Source: Symsagittifera roscoffensis (lineage: Eukaryota > Xenacoelomorpha > Acoela > Convolutidae). From it: DNA of 64,000 bases. The stretch's first letter is position 1. Every line of letters begins with the position of its first letter. The stretch covers positions 12,806,539 to 12,870,538 of the forward strand of contig NC_087070.1 of the NCBI RefSeq assembly GCF_963678635.1, in the 5' to 3' direction. The position numbers and the translations under genes are program-made. Below are positions 34,862-45,482 of this stretch, one piece after another. The notes below the pieces were generated by a model. The model made no database searches. It worked only from the letters and a program-made list of their open reading frames with translations, and was not told the origin of the DNA.

Positions 34862-36230
34862 TTGATCTTTTTTGAACTTGCAGTGTTAGCAATGGAGAAT
34901 ATTGATAGAGAAAATCTGAATCCTATACAAAAGTATCATCCACAACCACCTCTTCTAGAAAATCCGCCAGATAGCGAAACGGAAATACAGAAAATTGCTC
35001 GCTTAGACAGAAACTTCCGGGAGCAAAAGAGATACGATGATGAGGAATGAGCCCCAATAAAAGCAGAAACCAAACGATTCAATGGCATGAGAATTGAAGA
35101 AACAGATAAGAAACTTCAATCAATATTGTATTTAGCTCTCAGAAACGAAGATAAAAAGGGTTTTCGGCCAAAAATTTATACGAGTGAAAATTCTCCAATT
35201 CTCCTTCAAAAACATTTTTTTCGTAGATTTTGTGAGGAAAACAGATGTTACATTTGCGAGACATAAATTCCTATACAAAAACAGAGAGATAGAGAATCGC
35301 TGGAATAATTTTGGAGAGTTCTTGCCAAAATGGCAGAGAAATGCGACGTATCCGAAGGAGAAGATGAATGGATAAGATAATTTTTCTTAACGATATGAAG
35401 AACTCGCAAAAACCCTCCCATACCTTCTGTTTCGCAGAAAACCTCCCATACCTTGAAGTACTAAGAATGGCACTAATCGAAGAAAAAATAATAACGAACC
35501 ACATAAAAAAGACTAAAAATTTCAAATCCAATGGACCATCTGTACAAAAACCTTTCAATCATTTTAATGTAAAAAGGGAACCAGTTTTAAAAATCGAGCA
35601 GAGTTACACTTCTAAAAATTGCGTTGGCATATTTTCCGAATCTCACCTGGCAGTGTGTCCAGCAAAAAACACAGCTTGTAAAACCTGTAATTTCAGAGGA
35701 CATTTTACCCGTCTGTGAAAACGAAGAACATTTATGAGAAAAACGAATATTACGTTTGAGAGACATGAAATCCTAAACATAAAACAGAGAGATAGAAAAT
35801 TGATGGTACGATATTGGGGAGATCATGTCAAAATGGTAACCAAATGCAACATATCTGCAGAAGATGAATGGATAGGAGAAATTTTTAATAACAAAATGAC
35901 GAACCCAAATCCAACAGAAACTTTTCGCAGAAACCCTCCCATACCTAGAAGCACTAAGTATGGCACTAATAGTTGAAAAAACAAATAACGAACCACATGA
36001 AAATGACGAAAATTTGCAAATCCAATGGACCATCTGTACAAAAAAAAAACTTTTTTATCATTTTAATGTAAAAAAAAGAAGCAATTTTAAAGTTCGAGCA
36101 GAGTAACACTTGTAACAATTGCGGCAGCTTATTTTGCAAAAGCCACCTGGCGGTGTGTCAAGCAAAAAACACAACTTCTACAACCTGTAATTTCAGAGGG
36201 CATTTTGCCAGACTTTGTAAATCTCGCCGT
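34862..36230 (+). mobile_element. gag region of the old Gypsy-like element with internal duplication
   Basis: Gag-like sequence starts with NIDRENLNPIQKYHPQPP. A block of about 540 bp is present twice in tandem (roughly 35180-35710 and 35720-36230). Each copy ends in a zinc-knuckle-like segment: SHLAVCPAKNTACKTCNFRG in the first and SHLAVCQAKNTTSTTCNFRG in the second. The copies are diverged. Fossil. Confidence 0.7.
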
Positions 36231-36505
36231 AAAAATGTAATTATCGTAGAAATTCAAACTGTACATAAAACAGATTGTAACTATCCACCGGAAAAACCGG
36301 ATGTAAATAATGACTGTATAAACTCCTGAGCTCAATCATTTTCCCCTAAAACAAGGACAAATCGATAGTATTAGCACATGAGACGAAATTTATCAACAAT
36401 CAAATATAAAAGAACAAATATCCAATGCCTAATCTACATAAATTAGTTGACAATGTTGCCGCTCAATTTTCTAGCGATTCCATTGGAGAAGTCTAGTTCA
36501 CCAAC

Positions 36506-38868
36506 TTGAACTTAAAAAACGCTTTTACTAGTAGCTTGGTAGGTGGGAATATAACCGGTACGTACCAATTTTTAACCGGTTTTTATGGACTTGGCGACAT
36601 GCCGAATGAATTCCAGAGAGTCATGGACTCAACAATCGGAAACATTCCTTTGACAAAATTTTACCTCGACGACATTCTTGTGGCTTTCAAAGGAAGCCCT
36701 ACAGAACAAAAAAAGACCGTTTACAAAATTTTATCGACTTTAGACGAATAAAGTTTTGCCATTAAGTGGCCAAAATGTAACTTCTTTCTTTTAAAAAGAA
36801 ATTGAATTACTCGAATTCAAAATATCCAAATCGTTAATTGCTCTGTTAGTTGGCAAAACTAAAGCCATCAAAGATTTACTAATTCTAAAAATTCTTGGGA
36901 ATTCCGTTAAAGCCGTTGCCATATAAGAAATCAATCTTACATTAGAATGAAGGGCATTCAAAAACGTTTGAGGAATTAAAAGAATAAATAATAAATCTTG
37001 CAGACATTACACATTTCGACGTAAAGCGCAATACGAGGGTAAAACCAGACGCATCTCTTAACGGACTCGGAGCATCGCTAGAACAACTCCACGGGAGTGA
37101 CTGGAAAACAGTCTCCTCCTCTTGATTTTAACTATTCTGCAAATGAATTGGGACTTTTGGGAGTTGTTTTGGAGGTCGAGCATTATACAAATTATCCTTA
37201 CGGCTCGGAGTTCCGAATCATTACTGACCATAAAGCCCTTTTTGTAACCCTTTCACCTAACCACGGAAATGAATCATATCATATTTGTCTAACTAGTTGG
37301 GTCTATCGACTTTTACCTTTTACTTTTTTAATTAAACACCTGACGTGGAAAAATATTGGTTTCACAGATCTCAATTCAAACATTCCATCAGAAAAACAGT
37401 CCCTTCATCCCATTTTGACGAAGAAACTATAGTCGCTACAATTAATAAAATCAACAAAGCAAAAAATCCAACGGATAACAAAAAATAAACTGCACTGCTA
37501 ATGGCTCAAAATTGGAAAAATCTATGAAGCAAGGTTACATAATTATCTGATCATTTCAGTTCGAAAGCTCAATAACTCGACTCTTCCAATTTGTGACTTA
37601 AAAAAATTGGTAGTTTTTGCAATTCCAACTGTAATCCTTCGGGTTTTTGAAAAGTATTAATTCTTCAGAAGTTACTTTATCAAGTTTTGCTTTCTTATAG
37701 TTTTTAATTCTTAATTGTAGCCGAATTAACTCTGTTCAGGATCTTAAAACTGTAGAAACTAAACATATGTACAATGATCAAATTACAATTGATCCCTCTA
37801 CTTCTTCGGGTATCCAAGTTTGAGTCGAATAACCGAATTTATCAGAACATGAAAAACTTGTAAATAAATACCGAGAGAATTTGATGTTGCCTGAACATCC
37901 TATGCGCTCGAACACCCTATTCAACGCTAAGTTGGTAGCCCTTTTAATAGAGCAAGATCAAGTGCTTAGTTCTATCGTCAAAGCTCTTCAAGATAAGGAA
38001 GACAAGATTAACGCAAATTTCCATCACTTAAACCAGCTTATTCGAGATCTTCATGAATCAATTTTATTTCCACGGTATAAACTGTTCCCAACGCACAAAA
38101 ACTGATAAAAACGTAAAATACTTTATTCCTTCTACTCAAATCAGCCAACTACCCACTTTATCGGAACCTAATGAGGGATTAAACCTTGATTTTACCGGTT
38201 TTTTGGATTCTGGCAGGGGAAAAAGTAAATATGATTTTTTTATGCTTTGACAGATTTGCAATTTTTCTCTCGGCTTAGATTACATCTTGTTCTTCATCAA
38301 ATACAGTGATTAAATTCCTTCAGGATTTTTTTAAAACGCCATTCCCTTTTCTATTCGTGTCGACCACGCGTCTTACTTTATAGCCAGAATGTCAAATTAT
38401 TTTGCGATTCCAATAATATTAAATTATTATTTTGTACAGTAGGCGACAATCGCTCGAACGTTTTAGTGAAAAAACTTGTAACTACTGCAAAAATTGAATT
38501 ATAAGCCTTGGCTCACGACTAAAAAAAACCTACAACACGCGGTCTCAAAAATTATCTGGAACCTTCATTCTTCCTCGCAATCTAAAATCAAATGTTCACC
38601 AAGTGAAACTCACTTCAATAGAAAACCAAACACGGTCTGGAAATATATAGCTTCTAATAAACTATCCGATGGAGTTTTAAGAAAAATCAATCCTAAGCAA
38701 AGGGCGGGCACTGACTGGAACTCCGACGACCGACTCGAAGATGGATATAAGGACACTATAATCCCGAAAAAAAGTCTGTTTCCCTTGGAGAGGCTACGAG
38801 TCAAACTAACCCTCACCATTCATGCCTTCATCGTCTCGAATGCCAAAACAAAGTCCTTTAAAAGGTAA
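36506..38868 (+). mobile_element. pol region (RT, RNase H, integrase) of the old Gypsy-like element
   Basis: Reverse transcriptase is marked by FYGLGDMPNEFQRVMDSTI and the catalytic box FYLDDILVAF near 36580-36690. RNase H is marked by ELGLLGVVLEVEHY and FRIITDHKALF near 37145-37240. Integrase is marked by PNEGLNLDFTGFLDSG near 38165-38215. A later segment with SPSETHFNRKPN near 38600 corresponds to the integrase end. Sequence after 38900 is an unstructured, charged tail. Broken; fossil. Confidence 0.75.
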
Positions 38869-40314
38869 TATAATTATATAGTATATAATATAACAATATA
38901 ATAGAAAACTAAGGAGAGCGTAAATGGACACCCTTTTGAAGAAAATTTAAAAACCACTATAAAATTATCCGACCAAAAAATTATCAGTAAAGTCAGACTT
39001 CGCCCTACCGAAAAAAGGGTTGGCTAAAGTTCGTTCCTTTCGAGGAAATATTTCATAACCGTTTGTCTTCCAATTCCGATTTTGAAGTAGGTTCCATACA
39101 GACTACGAAAGCAAAATAGACAAATGCCAGAAAACCAGCCCCAAGACAAGATTTGAAACCGAGATAACTACCTCCGATAACGACACAAGGAAAACAGTTT
39201 CAAACTCCTCAGCCAAACTGGATAAAAACAATTCTTCACGTAACAAAAACAAACCACAGACACAGATTACTTAGCTTGCGACGAATCAATGATAATTCCC
39301 TCGGATGCCTCAGATTTTAGTGATTGAGAGTGGATAGCGGAAAGTTTCCCTTGCAGAGATACGACTAGGGAACTTTACATTTCTGACCATATTAGAGAAC
39401 CGAAACCTAATACTTCCACCTTAGACTCACATATAGCTCGTAATACGACAAAACTGAGATCTTAGACGGTCAAGCTTCTATAGAAGCCCAGCAACCAGAC
39501 TATCCGCCACATAAACAGGAGACCTCACAAAAAAGGCGACCCTAGACTTCCCAGTCTACGAGATAACCGATTCTTTGGACGAAAACGCGGCTGTCCGAGA
39601 ATCTTCAAACAATAATAGCATCAACTCTAACGAGTTTAAGCTTCGTCGATCGGGGCGAAATGTAGGACCTCTTCAGCTTACGGTAAAAAGCTTTACACAG
39701 ACATTATAGATGGTAAGACCGCCTGGATCGGACAATCCGACTTCATCCCCATTTCCTTTGGAAGAGAATGTTCCAATTTTCTCAATCCACTCCAACGACG
39801 AGGCAGCGAACTCAATAGACACATCTTCAGTGGACCTATATCCATTTCTTCGACACATCAGTCCTTGAGAGTAGCTCTGGACAACTTCAATGAAACCGGA
39901 AAATTGGATAGCGAATGGTTTAAAGCAGAACTAGAAACTTTTATGGTAGATGAAAAAAAACTCATTAAGCAAACTTTGCTTCACTTTGCCTTAATATGGT
40001 TATTTTTTTAAATCTTCAGATTTTAAATGTTGATCTCTCAGTAAACACCTGCGGTGCTAATAGTTTTCTCCCTCTTTTGTCACAATTTTCTTTTTCAGTT
40101 ACCAATAATGTAACACTTATGTGCTAAATTCCGTCGGATTTACTCTGACAACTCAGTTAGTAACTTATTTTAACTGCTTATTTAGCAAATGTTAGTTTTG
40201 TCATTTTGTCAGAGTGCAGAACCTAGCGGGGACTTTCCTTCGGCTTCCTCTAATCGGAGAAAAGGGTCAGTTACATTTCGATTTATATTAATTTTTTTCT
40301 ATCAAAATGAATGA

Positions 40315-40520
40315 TGTGAATTGCAGTATTTCACCATTTTAATTATTTGGAATTTGTTATAACTGTTACTGGCGTTAACAACTTGATGTATTCATTCTCT
40401 GCGGCAGAAAGAATGCTCGCTCACTTCTTAATGTTTTAACTTTGAGATTAATTCACTTTTTATTTTAGAATTTTTTCTGTACATAAAAAGAATTAACTGC
40501 AACAAAGAATCATTTTATCA
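40315..40520 (+). mobile_element. 3' LTR of the old Gypsy-like element
   Basis: Its right part matches the 5' LTR as described for the element. The left edge is a proposal. It ends in 'catttta-tca' at 40520. No convincing target duplication could be read. Confidence 0.6.
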
Positions 40521-41414
40521 GTGTATGTTTGTTCTTCCGTGCTTTGTTTGTTCTTAATTGTTCATCAAAATAAGTTCTGCAAGAACAAAAATATGCTCTT
40601 AGTAGAACATACTTTCAATTTTCCACAGTATACGATTGCAAAAATAATGATCACATTAAAAATTGACCAAAATCTTATGAGTAAAATTGTGCTTTTAATC
40701 TACCTTGTTGAAATTGCAATCTTTAACGCGAAAATTCCATCTTTTCGCGTTACTCAGAGAACCTAAATTCTATGCCACAATCTTACATTTGCTTGTTTTC
40801 CGGGGGAATACCTATCTTCGGTCAAGTTATTTCTTTAAGTAAATTTGCAATATATCAGTAAAATTGACAAATTTAAAGGCTTCTATTCAAGTTAGTTTTC
40901 CGCCGAAATATTTCTAAATTCACTCTAAGACAGCCGCTAATAAGCATCTTGATTTCAGTCATTTTAAACTTTGCTATCATGAAAGCCAAACCCAAAATAT
41001 AATATCCGACATTGGTCCTCATTTTTACTCCCAAGAACTTAACTGAGTAATCCATTTAAATGCGATAGAACCACATTATCATAAGGAAAGAATAGCTCTT
41101 AGGCGGTATCGTAGACGCGACAGACAATACCTTTTATAATTAATAAAAAACACCACCTAATTACTAAGCACCAATGGGCTAGGTAGACACTAGATAGCAG
41201 AAGTTACTGATTCACAATTTACTCGAAAAAAGGGACAACCTGTTTTTGAAAGTGTGTTTCAAAATGATACGCTAAATCTTATACATACTCAATAGACTGA
41301 GATTAGAGTTTACTTATGTTATAAATTTAGTGGAGCTGATTAGATGGACGGAATGATTTGTTTTGTAATTAGTGTTAAATGACGAACTAGTCATCCCCAA
41401 AACAGACGGTGAAG
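40521..41414. other. No gene recognised
   Basis: This is the spacer between the two Gypsy-like elements. Two short open frames (40521-40766 plus and 40873-41055 minus) have no familiar motifs. No RNA gene or repeat is visible. Confidence 0.5.
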
Positions 41415-41419
41415 CAAGT

Positions 41420-41712
41420 TGTGGTGTAGCGTAGTTTATTAGATTATTATGACGTCATTAGTGTGCTAGCTATTCGTGCTAAACTCGCCTTTTGTTTATC
41501 AAGGTCGCGACCGACCTGCCAATCCTTTCTAGATTTATCACCAAGTGCTCTCATTCTTTCTGTCTCAACTTATGAAAGATTTAAGGTGTATTTAAAAGAT
41601 TTGTCATGACATTATCTACGTACTGAAACTATCTATATTGTTTACATTACTATTAAACATAAAACAAGGAGAATTGATTCTTGTTTTAACAACTGTTCTT
41701 TAATTATTCACA
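41420..41712 (+). mobile_element. 5' LTR of the well-preserved Gypsy-like element
   Basis: It opens TGTGGTGTAGCG and contains the CRE-like palindrome listed separately. It also holds the 10-bp palindrome GGTCGCGACC near 41504-41513 and 'ctattaaacataaaac' near its right part, a possible polyadenylation region. It ends TTCACA. Confidence 0.95.
41450..41457. promoter_or_regulatory. CRE-like palindrome TGACGTCA in 5' LTR
   Basis: A perfect 8-bp cyclic-AMP-response-type element (CREB/ATF consensus) lies 30 bases into the LTR. The same site is kept at 48344-48351 in the 3' LTR although neighbouring bases differ. Position in U3 suits a transcription control role, which is inference. Confidence 0.5.
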
Positions 41713-41730
41713 TGGCGCAGCCAGCAGTTT
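41713..41730 (+). other. Primer-binding site
   Basis: TGGCGCAGCCAGCAG begins immediately after the LTR-ending CA, the standard position. The TGG complements a tRNA CCA end. The specific tRNA is not identified. Confidence 0.75.
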
Positions 41731-41852
41731 CGACCTCGGAGGATCGAACTGACCTGTTAGGCGTACCCGTATTCTGGCATAAACCAACAGCGGATCCACC
41801 CTGTAGTTGGGATTCTTGGATAGGACAATTCAACTTTGGATAGGCAACCACT

Positions 41853-42881
41853 TTGAGAGAAAGGTGTGATCCACGCGAACTATTGAAACTTCCGGGTATA
41901 GTACACGACGATCCTGTTCCAAAACCAGAAGCTGTGGGGGTGGATGAAGATGCTGCAGCAATCGCAAACCGTATTGCACGAAACCAAGCGGCTGTCCGAA
42001 GAGTGGCGGAAATGAACGAAGAGCGCCGGGCGAAAGGTCCCAGAGTTGCACCAGGAGTGTATTATTACGAGGTTGAACAACGAATTAAATCTCGTTTATT
42101 TTTCTCGCTCGGCTCAGAAGGGAGGAAAAGGTTCCTCCAAAGTTATCCACACGCGGACCTCAGTGCAATATCATTTCGGGAATTTCACGAATTCTGTATC
42201 CTCCTTTTCAGAAAGGAGAAAAATTACATTATCGAACGTATGCAAATGTACAACGCGGTACATTCAGATCGAGAAGGTTTGGAAGCATTTTATCTGCGGT
42301 TGACGGGACAAGCCGCCCTGTGTGGGTGGACAATCGATCAGGAAAAAGAAGTTGTAAGAGATATCTTCATTGCCAAGATGAGATAAAAAGATATTCAGAG
42401 AGAACTGTGTATTCGTCCAGGTGCTACTCCAGAGGATACACTGAAATCAGCGTTACTTCAAGAAAAAGGGGCACAAACGGCCACCGATTTGCAAAGGCAA
42501 CTTGGGAGTTCGTCTTCGATGGGCAATTTTTCCCAGTCAGGCGCCACTTCGGGCCAAAACACCCGAATAAAACAGGAACCTACTTTCTCTGTCCAGGGAA
42601 AGAAACTATCTGATAGGATTAGTCGGGCACAAAACAGTAAGTCAAAGGGGAACAACGAGAAATCGAAATCGTGTTATTTCTGTGGTAATAGGTTTTCAGC
42701 AAATCACAAGCAGAGTTGTCCAGCCAGAAAAGTTACTTGTAGGAACTGTAGCAAGAAGGGTCACTTTGCCAAGTGCTGTAATTCTAAGAACGTAGCGAAT
42801 GTAGAAGCTGAGTCAGATGAGACAGTGGAAGAAAATTGTAATTTCATCACGTCCGATAGTGAGTCGGAATTTGCTGTTTAA
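41853..42881 (+). mobile_element. gag region with zinc knuckles (well-preserved Gypsy-like element)
   Basis: The first part (41853-42386) is a capsid-like, helix-rich segment with SREGLEAFYLRLTGQAALCG-type sequence (here HSDREGLEAF), like the Gypsy gag capsid. The later part (42489-42881) carries CYFCGNRFSANHKQSC and CRNCSKKGHFAKCC. The second is a canonical C-x2-C-x4-H-x4-C nucleocapsid knuckle that binds RNA during packaging. An acidic end (ESDETVEENC) precedes the protease frame. Gag parts lie in more than one frame. Fossil rule applies, so details are not listed. Confidence 0.85.
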
Positions 42882-42884
42882 TCA

Positions 42885-45482
42885 GTGGCAGCAGAAAAAC
42901 CAAATCGTCCAAATGCGTCAGTGAGGAAGTTGGAGGTGGTCAATGCCGCTACGGGCAAGTTAAGTTCCATTCAGATAACACTGCGTTGTGGGAAGACGTT
43001 CTTCAAGGCAACGGTGGATACGGGAAGCCCGGCTTCTTTCGTGAATAAGAAGACAGCAGATTATATCTTGAAAACTGTTCTATCAGCCAAGGTCTTTACT
43101 GTTCAAGAAAGTCCAATCGATACAGTATACGTTGACTATAATAGGAAAAGAATTGAACTGATGGGTATATTAATTCTGGATGTGTCATCTTTGGGCTGGC
43201 ATGTCAAGTCTGCAAAATTCCTTATTTCGGAAAACCGCACACGTTGTTTACTAGGTTTGGATATGCAGCCCCACTTGGGGGTGAGAACAACGCAAGTTAG
43301 ACCAGATCGGCCTTTGGTGGGTGAAGTCTCCCAATCAAACCTGAATATAACGTCTGAGTCCTGGAAAACTGACTTCCACCAGAAATTTCATCGTGTGTTT
43401 ACTAGAGTAGTTAAAGCAAAAAACCATAAAGTATTCTCTACATTCAAGTCCCCACTCGTACTGATTCAGGAAAAAGGAAGGAGGGTTCCGGTGCATATTC
43501 AAGACAAAGTTGGTCAGGGATTTCAAAAACTATTTCAAGAAGGCCACGTGGTCAAACTTAATAAATGTACAAGTGAGCATTTTATTTCTCCGATTGTAAT
43601 TACTGCTAAGAAGGATGGTTCCGTGAAATTGGCTATGGACGCAAAACCTATGGATGATCAAATTCATAAGAACCAATATCAAATGCTGAATTTGTTGGAG
43701 CTGTTGGACTCGGCAGCCCAGATAATCACATCGGATACTTTAGGTGATGTCTGGTTTACGTTCCTAGATTTAAAATATGCATTCAGTCAGATCCCGCTCA
43801 GTGATGAAGTTAGTCGTCATTGCAATTTTAATATCGTCTGCGGAGAACAAACTGGCCCGTATCGGTTCAAAACTGGGTTTTATGGGTTAACGGACATGCC
43901 AGAAGAATTCCAAAAAGCGATGGACAATACCCTCCAGGGTTTGTCGGGAGTATTCTGTTTCCTGGACGATATTTTGATAGTCTCGAAGGGATCAATCTTG
44001 GATCACAATATTCTTGTAGATAAGGTGAGAACTCGTTTGGGTGAAGAAGGTTTCGCTCTGAAACTGTCGAAATGTGACTTCTCTTTGAATCAATTATCTT
44101 GGCTAGGCTACGACATCGATTCAGAAGGCTATAGGCCGAAACGTTCTAAAATAGAGGCAGTGCTAGCTCTGGAACCACCAAGGACGCTCAAGCAACTCCG
44201 TTCGTTCATGGGCATACTCAACCATCTACAACGACTTTTGCCGAACCTTCAGGTCCATTCGGACCAATTACGCCCGTCCTTGAAAGCAAGTAATAAAAGT
44301 AAGTTTGTGTGGGGGGAATGCCAACAAACTGCGTTTAGTAACATCTTGCATTTGATAGCGAACATCACAAAAATGTATCAGTATGACCAAAGTCGGAACT
44401 CGCGTGTGAAATGTGACGCCAGTCATAGTGGTTTGGGTGCTGCGTTAGAACAGGAGATAGAAAAGGATGTTTGGGTCCCTAGTGTTTTTGCGTCACGTTT
44501 TCTCAATGATCAGGAAAAGAAATATAGTACTAATGAGTTAGAACTTCGAGCAATTGTATGGTCGTGTGAGCGTTTTCGAAATTATTTGTTGGGGAATCAT
44601 TTTGTGGTTTTAACTGACCATAAAGCGATTATCTCCGCGTTAACGACCAATCGAGGTAACAAAATTCATCAATCACAATTAACCAGATGGGCTGATAGGT
44701 TATTGCCTTTCGATTTTGATATTTTCTATATCTCCGGATGTAAATTGGGTATAGTGGATTGTTTATCCCGTTTCCCAACGTCTGAAGCACCGCGACCAAG
44801 CAGTTTTGACGAACAATATGTGGTCAAAAGTAATAGTCGATTCTTTGATGCGTGCGATTTCCTGGACGAATGGGCCAGGTGTTGTTCTTTATTAAAAGAA
44901 TCACCTACTATCACGAAAAACAGCCAGAATTCTGCCGTATCTAATACAATAAACCTAATTGAGTCATTGGATTTCGGTCAGCCTCGGGCCAATCGTCCCG
45001 TCATGGACAATTCAATTGTTCCATCTAACAAGTTTGGAAGCCTATCGGTAGAGGGCGCCCTAATTCAAAACATTCCAGCTACATCGCAAGGCATAAAATC
45101 GATAGAGGGCGACAAAAGTTTGTATCAGTTGAGGGCATTTATATCGATAGAGGGCGACAGTAAATATATCGGTCTATCCCAACAATTCAATACGTTTGTC
45201 ACTTCTCCGCTAGAGGGCGTCAAAATTGCTGGTTTAAAAAAATGCCAATCAGCGTTGAGAGAAATCATGCAAGTTTTTGTCACTTTTTCAGCATGGATTA
45301 CATATTATCTGCCGGTTTTGATTTCAGTGTGGATTATTACTTTGGCCGTTAGTGATTGTGATTTTTTGTTGTCGTTCATAGATTTTTTCGTCTTTGTTTC
45401 ATCGTATCGGTTTTGCTGGAGTGTAATCGTATTATTGGGTTTTATTGGGTGCTTTTCATTTTCAGACTGCAATGGATTCTAA
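42885..45482 (+). mobile_element. Protease, reverse transcriptase and RNase H region
   Basis: This open frame of 865 codons lies directly after gag. Protease active site: VDTGSPASFV (near residues 45-55). Reverse transcriptase: FLDLKYAFSQIPL (first catalytic Asp), FYGLTDMPEEFQKAMDNTL and CFLDDILIVSKG (paired Asp). RNase H: VKCDASHSGLGAALEQE, ELRAIVWSCERFRNYL and VLTDHKAI, consistent with the D-E-D active site. After RNase H come S/P-x-E-G repeats and a strongly hydrophobic, T-rich-DNA-encoded segment before the integrase frame. The order protease-RT-RNase H-integrase identifies Ty3/Gypsy and not Ty1/Copia. Confidence 0.93.
45040..45225. repeat. Four TAGAGGGCG repeats between RNase H and integrase
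   Basis: TAGAGGGCG occurs at 45049-45057, 45103-45111, 45148-45156 and 45211-45219. Three are preceded by ATCG(A/G). A weaker 'ttgagggca' lies near 45129. Spacing is 45-63 bp. In the reading frame they give (S/P)(I/V/L)EG(A/D/V). The first site, TAGAGGGCGC, fits the core of the CTCF binding consensus YAGRKGGCRS. Confidence 0.7.

Larger units (their letters stand above)
34543..40520 (+). mobile_element. Ty3/Gypsy-like LTR retrotransposon, old copy
   Basis: The right halves of the two LTRs are clearly related: 'gatgtattcattctctacgg' near 34602 and 'gatgtattcattctctgcgg' near 40390, both ending in a 'gcaacaaagaa-cattt-tca' block. Between them the order is gag with CCHC-like knuckles, reverse transcriptase, RNase H, integrase and a basic tail. 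The LTR left edges (TGTGAATT at 34543 and 40315) are my best guess. LTRs differ at many positions and by indels, so the copy is old. It is broken, with dozens of breaks. A related, much better preserved element follows at 41420. Confidence 0.8.

Noticed and set aside
45300-45482. Envelope or transmembrane protein in the Gypsy-like element
   Set aside because: The hydrophobic run is at the end of the pol frame, has no signal peptide, cleavage site or ectodomain, and comes from T-rich DNA.
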